Source: Marinimicrobium alkaliphilum (lineage in GTDB: Bacteria; Pseudomonadota; Gammaproteobacteria; Pseudomonadales; Cellvibrionaceae). From it: 64,000 nt of DNA. Positions 53,188-62,412 of this stretch are shown one piece after another. The stretch covers positions 124,001 through 188,000 of the forward strand of contig NZ_QGMQ01000001.1 in NCBI RefSeq assembly GCF_003259155.1, read 5' to 3'. Each line of letters starts with the position of its first letter. Within the stretch, counting starts at the first letter, position 1. Both the position numbers and the translations under genes were made by a program. Below the pieces are notes generated by a model. The model did not search any database, was not told where the DNA came from, and saw only the letters and a list, made by a program, of their open reading frames with translations.

Positions 53188-53571
53188 TCAGTGGTAGCGG
53201 CGACTTTCGACGTTGCAGTTTAACAGAACCCACTCGACTAAATCTGCCCACTCGGTCAACAAATGTTGCAGTAGGCGGCGCTGCTCGGGTTTTAGTTGCC
53301 TGTTGAGGAGCATACGTTGGGCTACTCGGCTCAATGTACACAGGATATTGCCGATGGTATCGGCCTCCATAACGCTGACGAGTTCAGCATAAAAGTGTTG
53401 CGCCTGTTCGGCGCTGTCATCCATTTCCCAGAGGGTCTGCTGTACGGCGGTCGCCAAAGACGGGTTATTATAGCGCAGGAGTACCAGCGTCAGCTCCAGT
53501 GATTGGTGGCTGAACAGGTGGTGTTCGGGTTGTTGTGGGTCTGGTGTGAGCCAGTGGTCGTTCCGAGACAT
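53188..53571 (-). CDS. Hypothetical helical protein
   Basis: Not recognised. A 127-residue cytosolic protein, almost all helical by eye (LELTLVLLRYNNPSLATAVQ, LSRVAQRMLLNRQLKPEQRR, LLTEWADLVEWVLLNCNVES), without signal peptide or metal motif. ATG 53571 is chosen because the longer frame to 53781 would run antisense into tusA. Divergent from tusA, 106 bases apart. Confidence 0.6.
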   Translation of the reverse strand: MSRNDHWLTPDPQQPEHHLFSHQSLELTLVLLRYNNPSLATAVQQTLWEMDDSAEQAQHFYAELVSVMEADTIGNILCTLSRVAQRMLLNRQLKPEQRRLLQHLLTEWADLVEWVLLNCNVESRRYH

Positions 53572-53677
53572 CAAGCTTCGGCCCCTCGGCATTCGCCTGG
53601 AAATTGTAATTACACCAAGTGTAGCAAGTGTTGGCCAAGTGGCCAGTGGCACTGATAGAAGGTAGAGATCTAAGCTT

Positions 53678-53917
53678 ATGTCCGATTCCAATGCACGACT
53701 ACTCGATACCAGTGGGCTTCTGTGTCCGGAGCCGGTGATGCTGTTGCACAAAGCGGTGCGCGAAGCCGAGGTGGGAGACATTATTGAAGTACTGGCGACG
53801 GACCCGTCGACGCAAAGGGATATCCCGAAATTTTGCCAGTTCTTGGGACACGAGCTGCTCGAACAGAGCGAATCTGAGGGGAAAAGCTACCGGTACCGGA
53901 TCCGCAAGGCGGGTTAG
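53678..53917 (+). CDS. tusA: Sulfurtransferase TusA
   Basis: A small persulfide carrier for tRNA thiolation and other sulfur trafficking. The 79-residue protein has the active-site LLCPEPVM motif near residue 16 (CPxP) and the TusA fold segments [26 protein letters not shown]. Stands alone between two uncharacterised genes. A GCCCGG/CCGGGC stem-loop at 53937-53952 lies between it and the convergent gene, without a U-tract. Confidence 0.93.
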   Translation: MSDSNARLLDTSGLLCPEPVMLLHKAVREAEVGDIIEVLATDPSTQRDIPKFCQFLGHELLEQSESEGKSYRYRIRKAG

Positions 53918-53958
53918 GCCGGCAGGAAGGGGTGCCGCCCGGCGAGCCGGGCAGCGGG

Positions 53959-54660
53959 TCAGTTGCCGTCGACCAGTAGCGAGATGGCGGCCAGGGCCTC
54001 CGGATCTTCCGCTTTGATCTTATTGGCGATCTGATGCTGGAAGAAGTAGCGGAAGTTTTCGCTCAATTGCGCCGGGTAGAGACATTCGTCGCCCGGAAGA
54101 ACAGGGGTGCTGACCACTTTTTCGCCATCCGTAAGCATGCCGAAGAGGTTGCCATCGGCGTGCAGGCGCCAGCTGACCACCTCGACCAACGCCAGGCGAT
54201 TGCTGTTGCCCGGACTGGCGAGTACCGCGTGGGTGCCGATGGTATCGGGCAGTTCCTGAATGATATCGTCGTCATTCTCGCAGATCAGCTCGTAGTAATC
54301 GGCGGCGGTTTCCAGCTCGACCACTTTGTGCATGGGCGCGTCGAAAAAGATTTCGTCGATACCCGGGTCGTAATAGCCTTCCCAATGCCCGTTGAGCGGA
54401 TCGAGAATATCCGGGCAGGCGATGATATCGTTGAGCCAGGGCACCAGGCCGACCACTTCGCCATTGGCACGCAGACCCCAGCAAAGGACTTTCAGGCTGT
54501 ACAGGTTGTCGGGGTTGGTATCGTTGGAGTAGAGCATCTCCAGTCCATCCAGCTCGGGAGCCAGGCGCACAAAACGCTCGTCGTCCAGTTCAGTAAAGGA
54601 TTTGCGTGAGAAGAGATCGACCACATTGTCCATATTGTGGCGAGGAGTTGAGGTCTTCAT
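53959..54660 (-). CDS. Hypothetical conserved-looking protein
   Basis: Not recognised. A 233-residue acidic soluble protein with LKVLCWGLRANGEVVGLVPWLNDII and a similar second stretch VVSWRLHADGNLFGMLTDGEKVV, suggesting an internal duplication of a W-x-L-R/H-A-N/D-G-x-x-x-G element. DPLNGHWEGYYDPG lies between them. ATG 54660 has GGGAGGTG upstream. No membrane segment. Function unknown. Confidence 0.72.
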   Translation of the reverse strand: MKTSTPRHNMDNVVDLFSRKSFTELDDERFVRLAPELDGLEMLYSNDTNPDNLYSLKVLCWGLRANGEVVGLVPWLNDIIACPDILDPLNGHWEGYYDPGIDEIFFDAPMHKVVELETAADYYELICENDDDIIQELPDTIGTHAVLASPGNSNRLALVEVVSWRLHADGNLFGMLTDGEKVVSTPVLPGDECLYPAQLSENFRYFFQHQIANKIKAEDPEALAAISLLVDGN

Positions 54661-54865
54661 AATACACACCTCCCGGCTGAGGCTGGGCCCAAGTGGAGCG
54701 GCCCGCGGAGACAATGGCGTAATCACCATTACTCTATAAAGTATAGGTTAAGCGCTTAAAGCACAACTCCTGGTGTGCCAAATCCACGAAATTTTTTTGC
54801 CCCGAGGGCCAATGGGCTTCCCGGACAAAGCAGGTTATAAGACGTTGACAGCTGTAGCCCACACA

Positions 54866-55414
54866 ATGATGCACAATTGCCACCATTTGGTGACGGTTTT
54901 CGACGCCTGTTTTTCGGGGTCCGAAAATACCCGGCTCCTGGCCGGGGGCGCCGAGCCCGAGTACCTGCCGGCCGATGCCGAGCACCCACAGCACCGTATC
55001 ATTTTTACCCGGGATTACTTTGCCAGTGCGCTGCATGAAATTGCCCATTGGTGTGTGGCCGGGGCCGAACGCCGGACGCTTCCGGACTACGGCTACTGGT
55101 ACGCCCCGGACGGTCGCAGCGCCGGGCAGCAGGCGGAGTTCGAGCGGGTGGAGGTGGCGCCGCAGGCGCTGGAGTGGCTGTTTTCCTGCGCGGCCGGCAG
55201 TAAGTTCCGGGTCAGCGCGGACAACCTGAGCCAAGGGCTGGGAGCGAGCGAATCATTCAAGGATGCCATTCACGCGCGGGCGCTGTGGCACTGTGCCCAC
55301 GGGGTCAACCCCCGTACCGGGGCCTTTCTCAAGGCGTTGATCGCCACGTATCACACCGCTGATTCACTCGCTGAGTTGTTGCAGCCCGAGCGTTTCCCCA
55401 GGGAGCACCTGTGA
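54866..55414 (+). CDS. epmC: Elongation factor P hydroxylase EpmC
   Basis: Hydroxylates the modified lysine of EF-P after EpmA/EpmB act. The 182-residue protein follows E. coli EpmC closely: LVTVFDACFSGSENTRL, YLPADAEHPQHRIIF, metal motif ALHEIAHWC, and LPDYGYWYAPDGRSAGQQAEF, VEVAPQALEWLF. ATG 54866 is the family-like start; the frame back to 54773 is not. Its presence implies EF-P lysylation in this organism. Overlaps the next gene by GTGA. Confidence 0.93.
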   Translation: MMHNCHHLVTVFDACFSGSENTRLLAGGAEPEYLPADAEHPQHRIIFTRDYFASALHEIAHWCVAGAERRTLPDYGYWYAPDGRSAGQQAEFERVEVAPQALEWLFSCAAGSKFRVSADNLSQGLGASESFKDAIHARALWHCAHGVNPRTGAFLKALIATYHTADSLAELLQPERFPREHL

Positions 55415-56310
55415 CCCCGGCCCTGTTGATCGATGCCTCGATTTATATTTTCCGCTACTACTTTGCCCTGCCGGACAACTGGTTCAGCCGGGACGAGGGT
55501 TATGGCACTGGCGCAGTTTACGGTTACGGTACCTTTTTGCTACGCCTGCTCGAAACTGAGCGGCCCAGCCACATCGCCGCCTGTTACGATGAGAGCCTGG
55601 GCCACTGCTTTCGCAATACGATCTACCCCGATTACAAAGCCAGCCGGGCTCTGCCGGACGAGGCGTTGGCGTATCAACTCAATGCCTGTCGCGCGCTGGG
55701 GGAGTGCCTCGGCATTGCCAGTTTCGCTAGCGAAACACACGAGGCAGATGACCTGATCGGCACCCTGGCGCGCAGTCTCAGACGCAGCCGCCGCCCCATC
55801 GCCATTATCACTCGCGATAAAGACCTGGGGCAGTTGCTTCAGCGCCCCGAGGACTACTTGTGGGACCCGACTGGCGATACCCGGACCCACGCGACGGATC
55901 TTGAGGCCAAGCTGGGCATCCGCCCGGCCCAACTGCCCGATTACCTGGCGCTGGTGGGGGACACGATAGATGATATTCCCGGCGTGCCGGGGGTGGGCGC
56001 GAAGACCGCGACCGCACTGCTTCAGCACTTTGGCACGGTCGAAGCGTTGCTGGCAAATCTGGAGCAGGTGCCGACCCTGAGTGTGCGCGGGGCACGTACA
56101 CTGCCCGCCAAACTTGATGCTCACCGCTCACAAATCGCCATTGCCCGGCAGTTGGCTCAAATTGACGAGCGCATGCCGTTGTCGGTACGCACGGCCGACC
56201 TTCTCCGGCAGGCGCCGGATTGGCCGGCGCTGGATGCACTGGTGGCACGTACCGGCCTGGGCCGAGGCTTTGTGACCCGTGCTCGCCGCGCTTTGGCGGA
56301 TGCACCCTGA
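55411..56310 (+). CDS. 5'-3' exonuclease, FEN superfamily (PolI N-domain/Xni-like)
   Basis: A 299-residue flap-endonuclease-type protein: LLIDASIYIFRYYFALPD, TIYPDYKASRALPDE, ETHEADDLIGTLA, IITRDKDLGQLL and the helix-hairpin-helix region LVGDTIDDIPGVPGVGAKTA. The acidic metal-binding residues appear intact. It is longer than E. coli Xni and separate from any polymerase, so it may act on flaps or RNA primers. Start GTG 55411 overlaps epmC (GTGA). Confidence 0.88.
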   Translation: MTPALLIDASIYIFRYYFALPDNWFSRDEGYGTGAVYGYGTFLLRLLETERPSHIAACYDESLGHCFRNTIYPDYKASRALPDEALAYQLNACRALGECLGIASFASETHEADDLIGTLARSLRRSRRPIAIITRDKDLGQLLQRPEDYLWDPTGDTRTHATDLEAKLGIRPAQLPDYLALVGDTIDDIPGVPGVGAKTATALLQHFGTVEALLANLEQVPTLSVRGARTLPAKLDAHRSQIAIARQLAQIDERMPLSVRTADLLRQAPDWPALDALVARTGLGRGFVTRARRALADAP

Positions 56311-56332
56311 TAACTGACCCGAAGAGAGACTT

Positions 56333-57463
56333 ATGAGCCTGACCTTGGTAGTTGATGAAAATATCCCTTTGGCGGAGGCCTTCTTCGGTCATCTGGGCGA
56401 GTTGCGCCGAGTGGCCGGGCGAGATCTGCGTCCCGAACATGTGCGCGACGCCGACGTGCTGTTGGTGCGCTCAGTGACTCGGGTGAACGAGGCACTGTTG
56501 GCAGGCTCAGCGGTGCGTTTTGTGGGTACCTGCACCATCGGTACCGATCACCTGGACACCGGTTATCTGGAGCGCGAGGGAATCACCTGGACCAACGCCC
56601 CCGGCTGCAATGCCAACTCGGTGGTGGAGTATGTCTATGCCGCGTTGGCGGCCCTGGATCGGGACTGGCAGGGTGCCACTTTGGGCATTATTGGCTGCGG
56701 CAATGTGGGTGGCCGTCTGTATCAGCGCATGCGCGCCCAGGGCGTGGACTGTCGGGTCTACGATCCTTTTTTGACCCGGGATCAGGTGCCTGATCTGACC
56801 GATCTGGAGCAGGTGCTGGGGGCGGATATTATCTGTGCCCACACGCCCCTGACTACCGACGGACCACACCCGAGTCACCACCTGCTCAATGCCGATAACC
56901 TCCCCGCGCTCAAGCTTGGCGCCGTACTGCTCAACGCCGGGCGGGGCCCGGTGATCGACAATGCCGCGCTTCTGGCGCTCAAACGCCGGCGTCCGGACCT
57001 GCACCTGGTGCTTGATGTCTGGGAGCCGGAACCGGACCTGTCGGTCGAGCTACTCGATGAGGCGGCCCTGGGTAGTCCCCACATTGCCGGCTACAGCTAC
57101 GACGGCAAGGTGCGCGGTACCGAGATGATCTACGAGGCGCTGTGCGAGCACTTGGGGCGGGCACCTCAAATGACGGCGCGCACACTGGTGCCGCCGCCGG
57201 AAGCGGCGGAGATTCGCGTAGCCGGTGCAGATCAGTGGCAGGCGTTAAAGCAGGCAATCGCCGCTGCCTACGCCATTCATGAGGACGATCAACGCCTGCG
57301 GGCCAGTCCCGAAACCTTCGATCAGCAGCGCAAGCACTACCCGGTACGCCGGGAATTTTTTAACTACCGGGTAACGGCGGAAAGTGGCGCCTTGCCCGAG
57401 GCGCTGGCCGAGCGCCTGGCGGCGCTGGGTTTTGATACCGGTATAGCCGGAACGGAGGACTGA
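56333..57463 (+). CDS. pdxB: Erythronate-4-phosphate dehydrogenase
   Basis: Second step of DXP-dependent pyridoxal phosphate synthesis. The 376-residue protein has LVVDENIPLAEAFFGHLGEL, FVGTCTIGTDHLD, NAPGCNANSVVEYV, Rossmann GIIGCGNVGGRL, NAGRGPVIDNAAL and the active-site His region GSPHIAGYSYDGK, plus a PdxB-type C-terminal dimerisation domain. Start ATG 56333. Followed 4 bases later by the ATP-NAD kinase-like gene. Confidence 0.94.
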   Translation: MSLTLVVDENIPLAEAFFGHLGELRRVAGRDLRPEHVRDADVLLVRSVTRVNEALLAGSAVRFVGTCTIGTDHLDTGYLEREGITWTNAPGCNANSVVEYVYAALAALDRDWQGATLGIIGCGNVGGRLYQRMRAQGVDCRVYDPFLTRDQVPDLTDLEQVLGADIICAHTPLTTDGPHPSHHLLNADNLPALKLGAVLLNAGRGPVIDNAALLALKRRRPDLHLVLDVWEPEPDLSVELLDEAALGSPHIAGYSYDGKVRGTEMIYEALCEHLGRAPQMTARTLVPPPEAAEIRVAGADQWQALKQAIAAAYAIHEDDQRLRASPETFDQQRKHYPVRREFFNYRVTAESGALPEALAERLAALGFDTGIAGTED

Positions 57464-57467
57464 CGCG

Positions 57468-58592
57468 GTGTTTATTCTGGGGGTACTGGTCAATCCCTGT
57501 GCGGGGTTGGGGGGTAGCGTCGGGCTCAAGGGCAGCGACGGCCCAGAGACCCGCGCCGAAGCCCTGGCCCGTGGCGCTGAAGCGCGGGCGCCGGAGCGGA
57601 TGCGCCGAGCACTCGCGGTTCTGACTGAGCAGCGTCGGGCCATTCGGGTGTTGACTTACGCCGGCGCCATGGGCGAGGACTCGGCCCGGGCGGCGGGTTT
57701 TGAGCCAGAGGTGATCGGTGCGCCCGGCGACCTGCGCGAGACCCAGCCAGAGGACACGCGCACGGCAGCAGCGGCCCTGTGCGACCAGGGTGTGGATCTG
57801 TTGTTGTTTGCAGGCGGTGATGGCACCGCCCGGGATATCGCCGATGCTGTGGGCACCCGCCAGCCGGTGCTGGGTGTGCCCAGTGGGGTCAAAATGCATT
57901 CCGGGGTTTACACCCATACCCCCGAGGCGGCGGGGGAGGTCATCAAGCTGCTGTTGGCAGGACAGCTGGTGCCTATTGCGGAGCGGGATGTGCGCGATAT
58001 CGACGAAGAGGCTTTTCGCGAAGGCCAGGTGCGCGCCCGCCATTACGCCTCGTTGATGGCGCCAGAGGAGCCCCAGTTTGTCCAGCACACCAAAAACGCC
58101 GGTGCCGAGGTGGATGAACTCACCCAACTGGACGCTGCCGCCGAGCTGATTGAGCAGTTGGATGACGAGACGCTCTATATCGTCGGCCCCGGGTCGACCA
58201 CCCAGGTTTTTATGCGTGAACTGGGTCAGGAAGGATCGCTTCTGGGAGTCGATCTGCTCCATCAACAGGCGTTGATCGCCCGCGATGTGACCGCCCAGGC
58301 CATTCGCGATGCGATGGATGAGCACGTGGGGCCGGTAAAGATCATTGTCACTGCCATTGGAGGGCAGGGCCACATTATCGGGCGGGGCAATCAGCAGCTG
58401 GCGCCGGATATTCTGGTGCGGGTCGGGCGCGAGAACCTGATGGTTCTCGCCACCCGGGAGAAAATACTGGCGCTCGACGGACGGCCACTACTGATCGACA
58501 GCAACGACCCACAGTTGGATAAGGCCTGGCGAGGATTTTTGCCGGTGATTACCGGCTATCACGAGCGCGTGCTCTATCCGGTGGGTTACTGA
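57468..58592 (+). CDS. ATP-NAD kinase family protein (COG3199-type)
   Basis: A 374-residue protein with the NAD-kinase-like nucleotide motif LLLFAGGDGTARDI and LGVPSGVKMHSGVY, and a C-terminal domain with YIVGPGSTTQVFMREL and GGQGHIIGRGNQQL. Related to but distinct from classical NadK; the real substrate is unsure. GTG 57468 starts the conserved ILGVLVNPCAGLGGSVGLKG. It adjoins pdxB in a probable operon. Confidence 0.86.
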   Translation: MFILGVLVNPCAGLGGSVGLKGSDGPETRAEALARGAEARAPERMRRALAVLTEQRRAIRVLTYAGAMGEDSARAAGFEPEVIGAPGDLRETQPEDTRTAAAALCDQGVDLLLFAGGDGTARDIADAVGTRQPVLGVPSGVKMHSGVYTHTPEAAGEVIKLLLAGQLVPIAERDVRDIDEEAFREGQVRARHYASLMAPEEPQFVQHTKNAGAEVDELTQLDAAAELIEQLDDETLYIVGPGSTTQVFMRELGQEGSLLGVDLLHQQALIARDVTAQAIRDAMDEHVGPVKIIVTAIGGQGHIIGRGNQQLAPDILVRVGRENLMVLATREKILALDGRPLLIDSNDPQLDKAWRGFLPVITGYHERVLYPVGY

Positions 58593-58610
58593 CCGGGTCG
58601 AGCGCGCGAC

Positions 58611-59825
58611 CTACTGCTTGTAGCGCTCCAGAAAGTTGCCCAAGCGGGTAATCGCCTTGTTCATATCGTCTTCCCGGGGCAGGAACACGATGCGCAAGTG
58701 GTCCGGTTCGGGCCAGTTGAATGCAGTACCCTGCACCAGCAGTACCTTCTCCTGAATCAGAAAGTCCAGCACCAGTTTCTGGTCGTCTTTGATGTTGAAG
58801 CGCTTGGTATCCAGTTTCGGAAACAGGTAAATCGCCCCTTTGGGTTTGACGCAGCTCAATCCGGGAATGGTATCGATGATGCGCATGGCGGCATCGCGCT
58901 GATCGCGCAATCGGCCACCGGGGACAATCAACTCATTGATACTCTGGTAGCCCCCAAGTGCGGTCTGCACCGCGTACATGGCCGGCACGTTGGCGCACAA
59001 ACGCATGCTTGCGAGCATTTCAAGCCCTTCGATATAGCTTTTGGCCTTGTGCTTGGCACCGCTGATGATCATCCAGCCCGAGCGAAAGCCCGCCAGGCGA
59101 TAGGACTTGGACAGACCGTTAAAACTCACACACAAAATATCATCCGCCAAGCGGGCCAGCGGCACAAACTCGGCGTCGTCATAAAGAATTTTACTGTAAA
59201 TCTCGTCGGCGAACAGAATCAGGTCCTTCTCCCGGGCGAGGGCGACGATCTGCTCCAGCAAATCCTGGCTGTACACGGCACCCGTGGGGTTGTTCGGGTT
59301 GATCACCACGATGCCGCGGGTTTTGTCGGTGATTTTGCTTTTGATATCGTCCAGGTCGGGGTACCAGTCGGACTGCTCATCACACCGGTAGTGCACGGCC
59401 TTGCCGCCGGCCAGATTGACCGACGCGGTCCAAAGGGGGTAATCGGGGGCGGGAATCAGTACTTCGTCGCCCGGATTGAGCAGCCCCTGCATGGCCATCT
59501 GGATCAGCTCGCTGACGCCGTTACCGAGAAAAATATCCTCAATCTCGACGTTGGGGACCTTCAGTCGCTGGGACTCCTGCATAATGGCTTTGCGGGCGGC
59601 GAAAAGACCGTGGGACGCGGTGTAGCCCTGGGCATTGGGCAGGTTGTAGATCACGTCCTGGATGATTTCATCGGGCGCGTCGAAGCCGAAGGGGGCGGGA
59701 TTGCCGATATTCAGTTTCAGAATCCGGTGACCCTCTTCCTCCAGGCGGTAGGCGTGCTCCAGTACCGGGCCGCGAATGTCGTAACAGACCCCGTGTAACT
59801 TGTCCGATTTTTGAATGGTCTTCAT
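58611..59825 (-). CDS. alaA: Alanine aminotransferase AlaA (class I PLP enzyme)
   Basis: Glutamate-pyruvate transaminase for alanine synthesis. The 404-residue protein resembles E. coli Ala[60 protein letters not shown] and the PLP lysine in [17 protein letters not shown]. The sequence is complete. Divergent from msrB, 86 bases apart. Confidence 0.94.
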   Translation of the reverse strand: MKTIQKSDKLHGVCYDIRGPVLEHAYRLEEEGHRILKLNIGNPAPFGFDAPDEIIQDVIYNLPNAQGYTASHGLFAARKAIMQESQRLKVPNVEIEDIFLGNGVSELIQMAMQGLLNPGDEVLIPAPDYPLWTASVNLAGGKAVHYRCDEQSDWYPDLDDIKSKITDKTRGIVVINPNNPTGAVYSQDLLEQIVALAREKDLILFADEIYSKILYDDAEFVPLARLADDILCVSFNGLSKSYRLAGFRSGWMIISGAKHKAKSYIEGLEMLASMRLCANVPAMYAVQTALGGYQSINELIVPGGRLRDQRDAAMRIIDTIPGLSCVKPKGAIYLFPKLDTKRFNIKDDQKLVLDFLIQEKVLLVQGTAFNWPEPDHLRIVFLPREDDMNKAITRLGNFLERYKQ

Positions 59826-59911
59826 TTGCCGTAGAATGCCCTTATGCGACAGAAAAAACAGTTGAACACCAAATCATCATGGTTGGCAGGCAACACTGTC
59901 AAGGAATTCTT

Positions 59912-60316
59912 ATGAGCGAAGAAAAAAAGTTGACCGACGACGAGTGGCGCGAGCGCCTGGACCCCGAGGCCTACCGTATTTGCCGACAAAAGGGCACTGA
60001 GCCTGCGTTTACGGGCAAATATTGGGATGTGTTTCGCTCGGGGACCTATCGCTGCCACTGCTGCGGCGAAGCGCTGTTCGACAGCGAGACCAAATTTGAT
60101 GCGGGGTGTGGTTGGCCGAGTTTCTATCAGCCGCTGGCGCAGGACGCTGTTGAAGAGGCCTTTGATGGCAGCTACGGCATGCGCCGCACCGAGGTCATGT
60201 GCCAGCATTGCGGTGCGCACCTGGGTCATGTGTTTCCGGACGGTCCGGCGCCCACCGGGTTGCGTTACTGCATCAACTCGGCGTCAATTGATCTGGATGA
60301 AAACACCAAGACCTAG
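59912..60316 (+). CDS. msrB: Peptide methionine-R-sulfoxide reductase MsrB
   Basis: Repairs the R form of methionine sulfoxide. The 134-residue protein has zinc cysteines in CHCCG and [16 protein letters not shown], and the catalytic cysteine in [10 protein letters not shown] (near residue 120). Start ATG 59912 has AAGGA six bases upstream. It overlaps the convergent hypothetical gene by 4 bases. Confidence 0.95.
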   Translation: MSEEKKLTDDEWRERLDPEAYRICRQKGTEPAFTGKYWDVFRSGTYRCHCCGEALFDSETKFDAGCGWPSFYQPLAQDAVEEAFDGSYGMRRTEVMCQHCGAHLGHVFPDGPAPTGLRYCINSASIDLDENTKT

Positions 60317-61107
60317 TCGTAGAGGTTTTTCTTTTTCCACTTGGCCTCCTCTTCGCCGAGTCGCTCCCATTCTTTCTGGGCCTCGCTGTCCATGGCGGCG
60401 ACTTTGCTGTCCTTGGGTTCGCCGCCGTGATCGGCCAGCTCTCTGGCCTGTTTCTCCAGGGTTTTGATGCGCGTGTCGTAGTCGGCGATCTGCTTCTGGA
60501 AATCGTGGTTCACATCTTCGCGGAACAGCAGTTTGCGCGCCAGGGTGTAGTAGTGGATGGCCAGGCGAAACTTGCCCAACTGCTGCGCCTGGCGAGCCTG
60601 GAGTGCGTAGGTTTCGACCGACATCTGTAGCGCCAGGCGCTTGATCTGCTCCCGGTAAGCCTGGGTTTGCACCTTGTTGAAATGCCCCAGCTCGGACTGC
60701 TGAATCACATAACGGTACAGCTCCTGGAGCTGCTTGCGCACGCCATTGGCCTGGTTAGCGCTTTCCAGGCGACCGACCGCCGTCGCAGGGCGATTGTGAC
60801 TGGCTTCCAGCTGCTCGCTGTAATTGCGGTAGGCTTCCAGATGAGTGGCATTCTTGGGTTCCAGCCGGCTCAGGTGTTCGGCGGTGTCGAGCAGTACCCG
60901 GCAAACCAGATTGTGCAGTTCTTTGGGCAGGAAGCCGCTGGGGAAGGTGGTCAGCATATCGTGGAACATACGCTGGCGCTGGCTGAGTGCGGTCAGCAGG
61001 CGTTTACGCTGTTTGCGGCGCTTTTCCAGCGCTTCATTGATAATCGCGTAACTGACCAGTGCGATCACCAGAAGTACGATGGCACTGACAATTAGAATAG
61101 TCGGCAT
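60313..61107 (-). CDS. Membrane-anchored coiled-coil hypothetical protein
   Basis: Not recognised by family. The 264-residue protein begins with a single membrane helix ([20 protein letters not shown]) followed by a long basic, helical cytosolic region ([40 protein letters not shown]) and a C-terminal charged coiled coil. No enzymatic motif. ATG 61107 is used; GTG 61116 is an alternative. It is the gene just upstream of the divergent tRNA cluster. Confidence 0.7.
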   Translation of the reverse strand: MPTILIVSAIVLLVIALVSYAIINEALEKRRKQRKRLLTALSQRQRMFHDMLTTFPSGFLPKELHNLVCRVLLDTAEHLSRLEPKNATHLEAYRNYSEQLEASHNRPATAVGRLESANQANGVRKQLQELYRYVIQQSELGHFNKVQTQAYREQIKRLALQMSVETYALQARQAQQLGKFRLAIHYYTLARKLLFREDVNHDFQKQIADYDTRIKTLEKQARELADHGGEPKDSKVAAMDSEAQKEWERLGEEEAKWKKKNLYD

Positions 61108-61277
61108 AGTCCACACGGTGTTTTTATGGTTGGCGTTGGCAGTAGCGTGGCCGCTGCCCTAGTTAACCCAATCCTGAGTATATCACTCTCGACTTCCGCT
61201 GACCCAGTCATGATACCTGCCCTGGGGCAGTGTTGCTAAGTGGTTGTTGTTTCAGACATAAAAATCCAATAAAAGTG

Positions 61278-61306
61278 TTGACAGCTGACCCGCCCCTACC
61301 TAAAAT
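61278..61306 (+). promoter_or_regulatory. Strong promoter of the tRNA cluster
   Basis: Perfect -35 TTGACA (61278-61283), 17-base spacer, -10 TAAAAT (61301-61306), then a GC-rich discriminator GCGCCCC and an AT-rich stretch upstream (around 61250-61275). This is the typical layout of a stringently controlled stable-RNA promoter, about 40 bases before the first tRNA. Confidence 0.8.
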
Positions 61307-61347
61307 GCGCCCCACTTCTGACGGCGATGTCGTCCAGGAGGTCCAGG

Positions 61348-61423
61348 GTCCCCTTCGTCTAGTGGCCTAGGACACCGCCCTTTCACGGCGGTAACAGGGG
61401 TTCGACTCCCCTAGGGGACGCCA
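61348..61423 (+). tRNA. tRNA-Glu (TTC)
   Basis: Folds as a 76-base cloverleaf with encoded CCA end. The anticodon loop CTTTCAC between CCGCC and GGCGG gives anticodon TTC, and the acceptor stem pairs GTCCCC with GGGGAC. It is identical to the copy at 61563. Confidence 0.97.
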
Positions 61424-61425
61424 TT

Positions 61426-61500
61426 GCGGGAATAGCTCAGTGGTAGAGCACAACCTTGCCAAGGTTGGGGTCGCGAGTTCGAGCCTCGTTTCCCGCTCCA
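61426..61500 (+). tRNA. tRNA-Gly (GCC)
   Basis: A 75-base cloverleaf with encoded CCA. Acceptor GCGGGAA pairs with TTCCCGC; the anticodon stem CAACC/GGTTG encloses TTGCCAA, giving anticodon GCC. It begins two bases after the first tRNA-Glu, so both are cut from one transcript. Confidence 0.97.
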
Positions 61501-61562
61501 TATTTTTTTGGCTTCGGATCTCGTATGAGTTGGTGCGAGATCGGTGGTCGATGACAGTTTTA

Positions 61563-61638
61563 GTCCCCTTCGTCTAGTGGCCTAGGACACCGCCCTTTCA
61601 CGGCGGTAACAGGGGTTCGACTCCCCTAGGGGACGCCA
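61563..61638 (+). tRNA. tRNA-Glu (TTC), second copy
   Basis: Identical across all 76 bases to the tRNA-Glu at 61348, with encoded CCA. It is separated from tRNA-Gly by 62 non-coding bases and followed within 7 bases by a terminator, so it closes the tRNA operon. Confidence 0.97.
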
Positions 61639-61644
61639 CTTTTC

Positions 61645-61682
61645 AAAACCGCTGCAGGCTTCGCCCGCAGCGGTTTTTTTTT
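61645..61682 (+). terminator. Rho-independent terminator of the tRNA operon
   Basis: CCGCTGC at 61649-61655 pairs with GCAGCGG at 61667-61673, extended by AAAA/TTTT, and is followed by a run of T to 61682. It may also act for the eboC gene arriving from the right, because the flanking A and T runs make it near-symmetric. Confidence 0.93.
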
Positions 61683-61695
61683 GGAGTCGTTGGTT

Positions 61696-62412
61696 CTAAT
61701 CGCCGCGGACGTAGCGTTGGCTCAGGCGGGTGAGTAAGGTGACGGCCACGCCCGCAAGCAGCCAGGCGGGATGGAGGGCGATGGCGAGCACCAGGCCGTC
61801 CAGGAGGCCCATGGCGGCGATCATCCAGGGGATGACAGGAAAGGGGTAGGGTCGGATGCGATGGTTCTCCCAGCGCGCTACAGCGGTGACTGCGAGGGTA
61901 TAGAGCCCTTGCAGGGCACCTACCAGCCAGACCAGCGCGGGTATCTCCCCGGTCAGGGCTACGGCGGCGACCAGATAGACCCCCAGCCGGGTCAGGGCCA
62001 TCAGGCCGACAGTGGCCCAGTGGCGCTTGTGGAGCCAGTCGTAGAGCAGAATCACGCCGACCAGTGCGGCGCCCGCCAGGGGCGCACGCGGGTGCGGTGC
62101 CAGGTACAGACAGACAAACCCCAAGGCAAACAATCCCAGTGTAATCCGCAGTGCCGTGCGCGCCCCAATCCGCCCGGAGGGGATCGGACGGAAGGGTTGG
62201 CGCTCGGCATCCCAGTGGCGATCGCAATAGTCGTTGAAGCTCATACCGGCGGCGTAGAAGGCCGAGACCGCAATCAGCACCAGTGCCAGGCCACCCGGGT
62301 GATCAATGAGTGCGCCCGCAAGCGCGGCGGCGCAGAGGATGTTCATCCAGACCGTGGGCAGGTTGCTGACCCGGCACAGGGTCAGCAGAGTTTTCAGTCG
62401 GGGCATGGGCAT
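61696..62412 (-). CDS. eboC: UbiA-family prenyltransferase-like protein, EboC type
   Basis: A 238-residue polytopic protein of the UbiA superfamily. The first Asp-rich motif is NDYCDRHWDAERQPFRPIPSG (split: NDYCD, then DAERQPFRP); the second lies in LLYDWLHKR. About seven membrane helices are apparent. UbiA-like EboC and phosphodiesterase-like EboF neighbour each other in ebo clusters, and the EboF-like gene here overlaps its start by one base (TGATG), which supports the name. Substrate unknown. Confidence 0.8.
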   Translation of the reverse strand: MPMPRLKTLLTLCRVSNLPTVWMNILCAAALAGALIDHPGGLALVLIAVSAFYAAGMSFNDYCDRHWDAERQPFRPIPSGRIGARTALRITLGLFALGFVCLYLAPHPRAPLAGAALVGVILLYDWLHKRHWATVGLMALTRLGVYLVAAVALTGEIPALVWLVGALQGLYTLAVTAVARWENHRIRPYPFPVIPWMIAAMGLLDGLVLAIALHPAWLLAGVAVTLLTRLSQRYVRGD

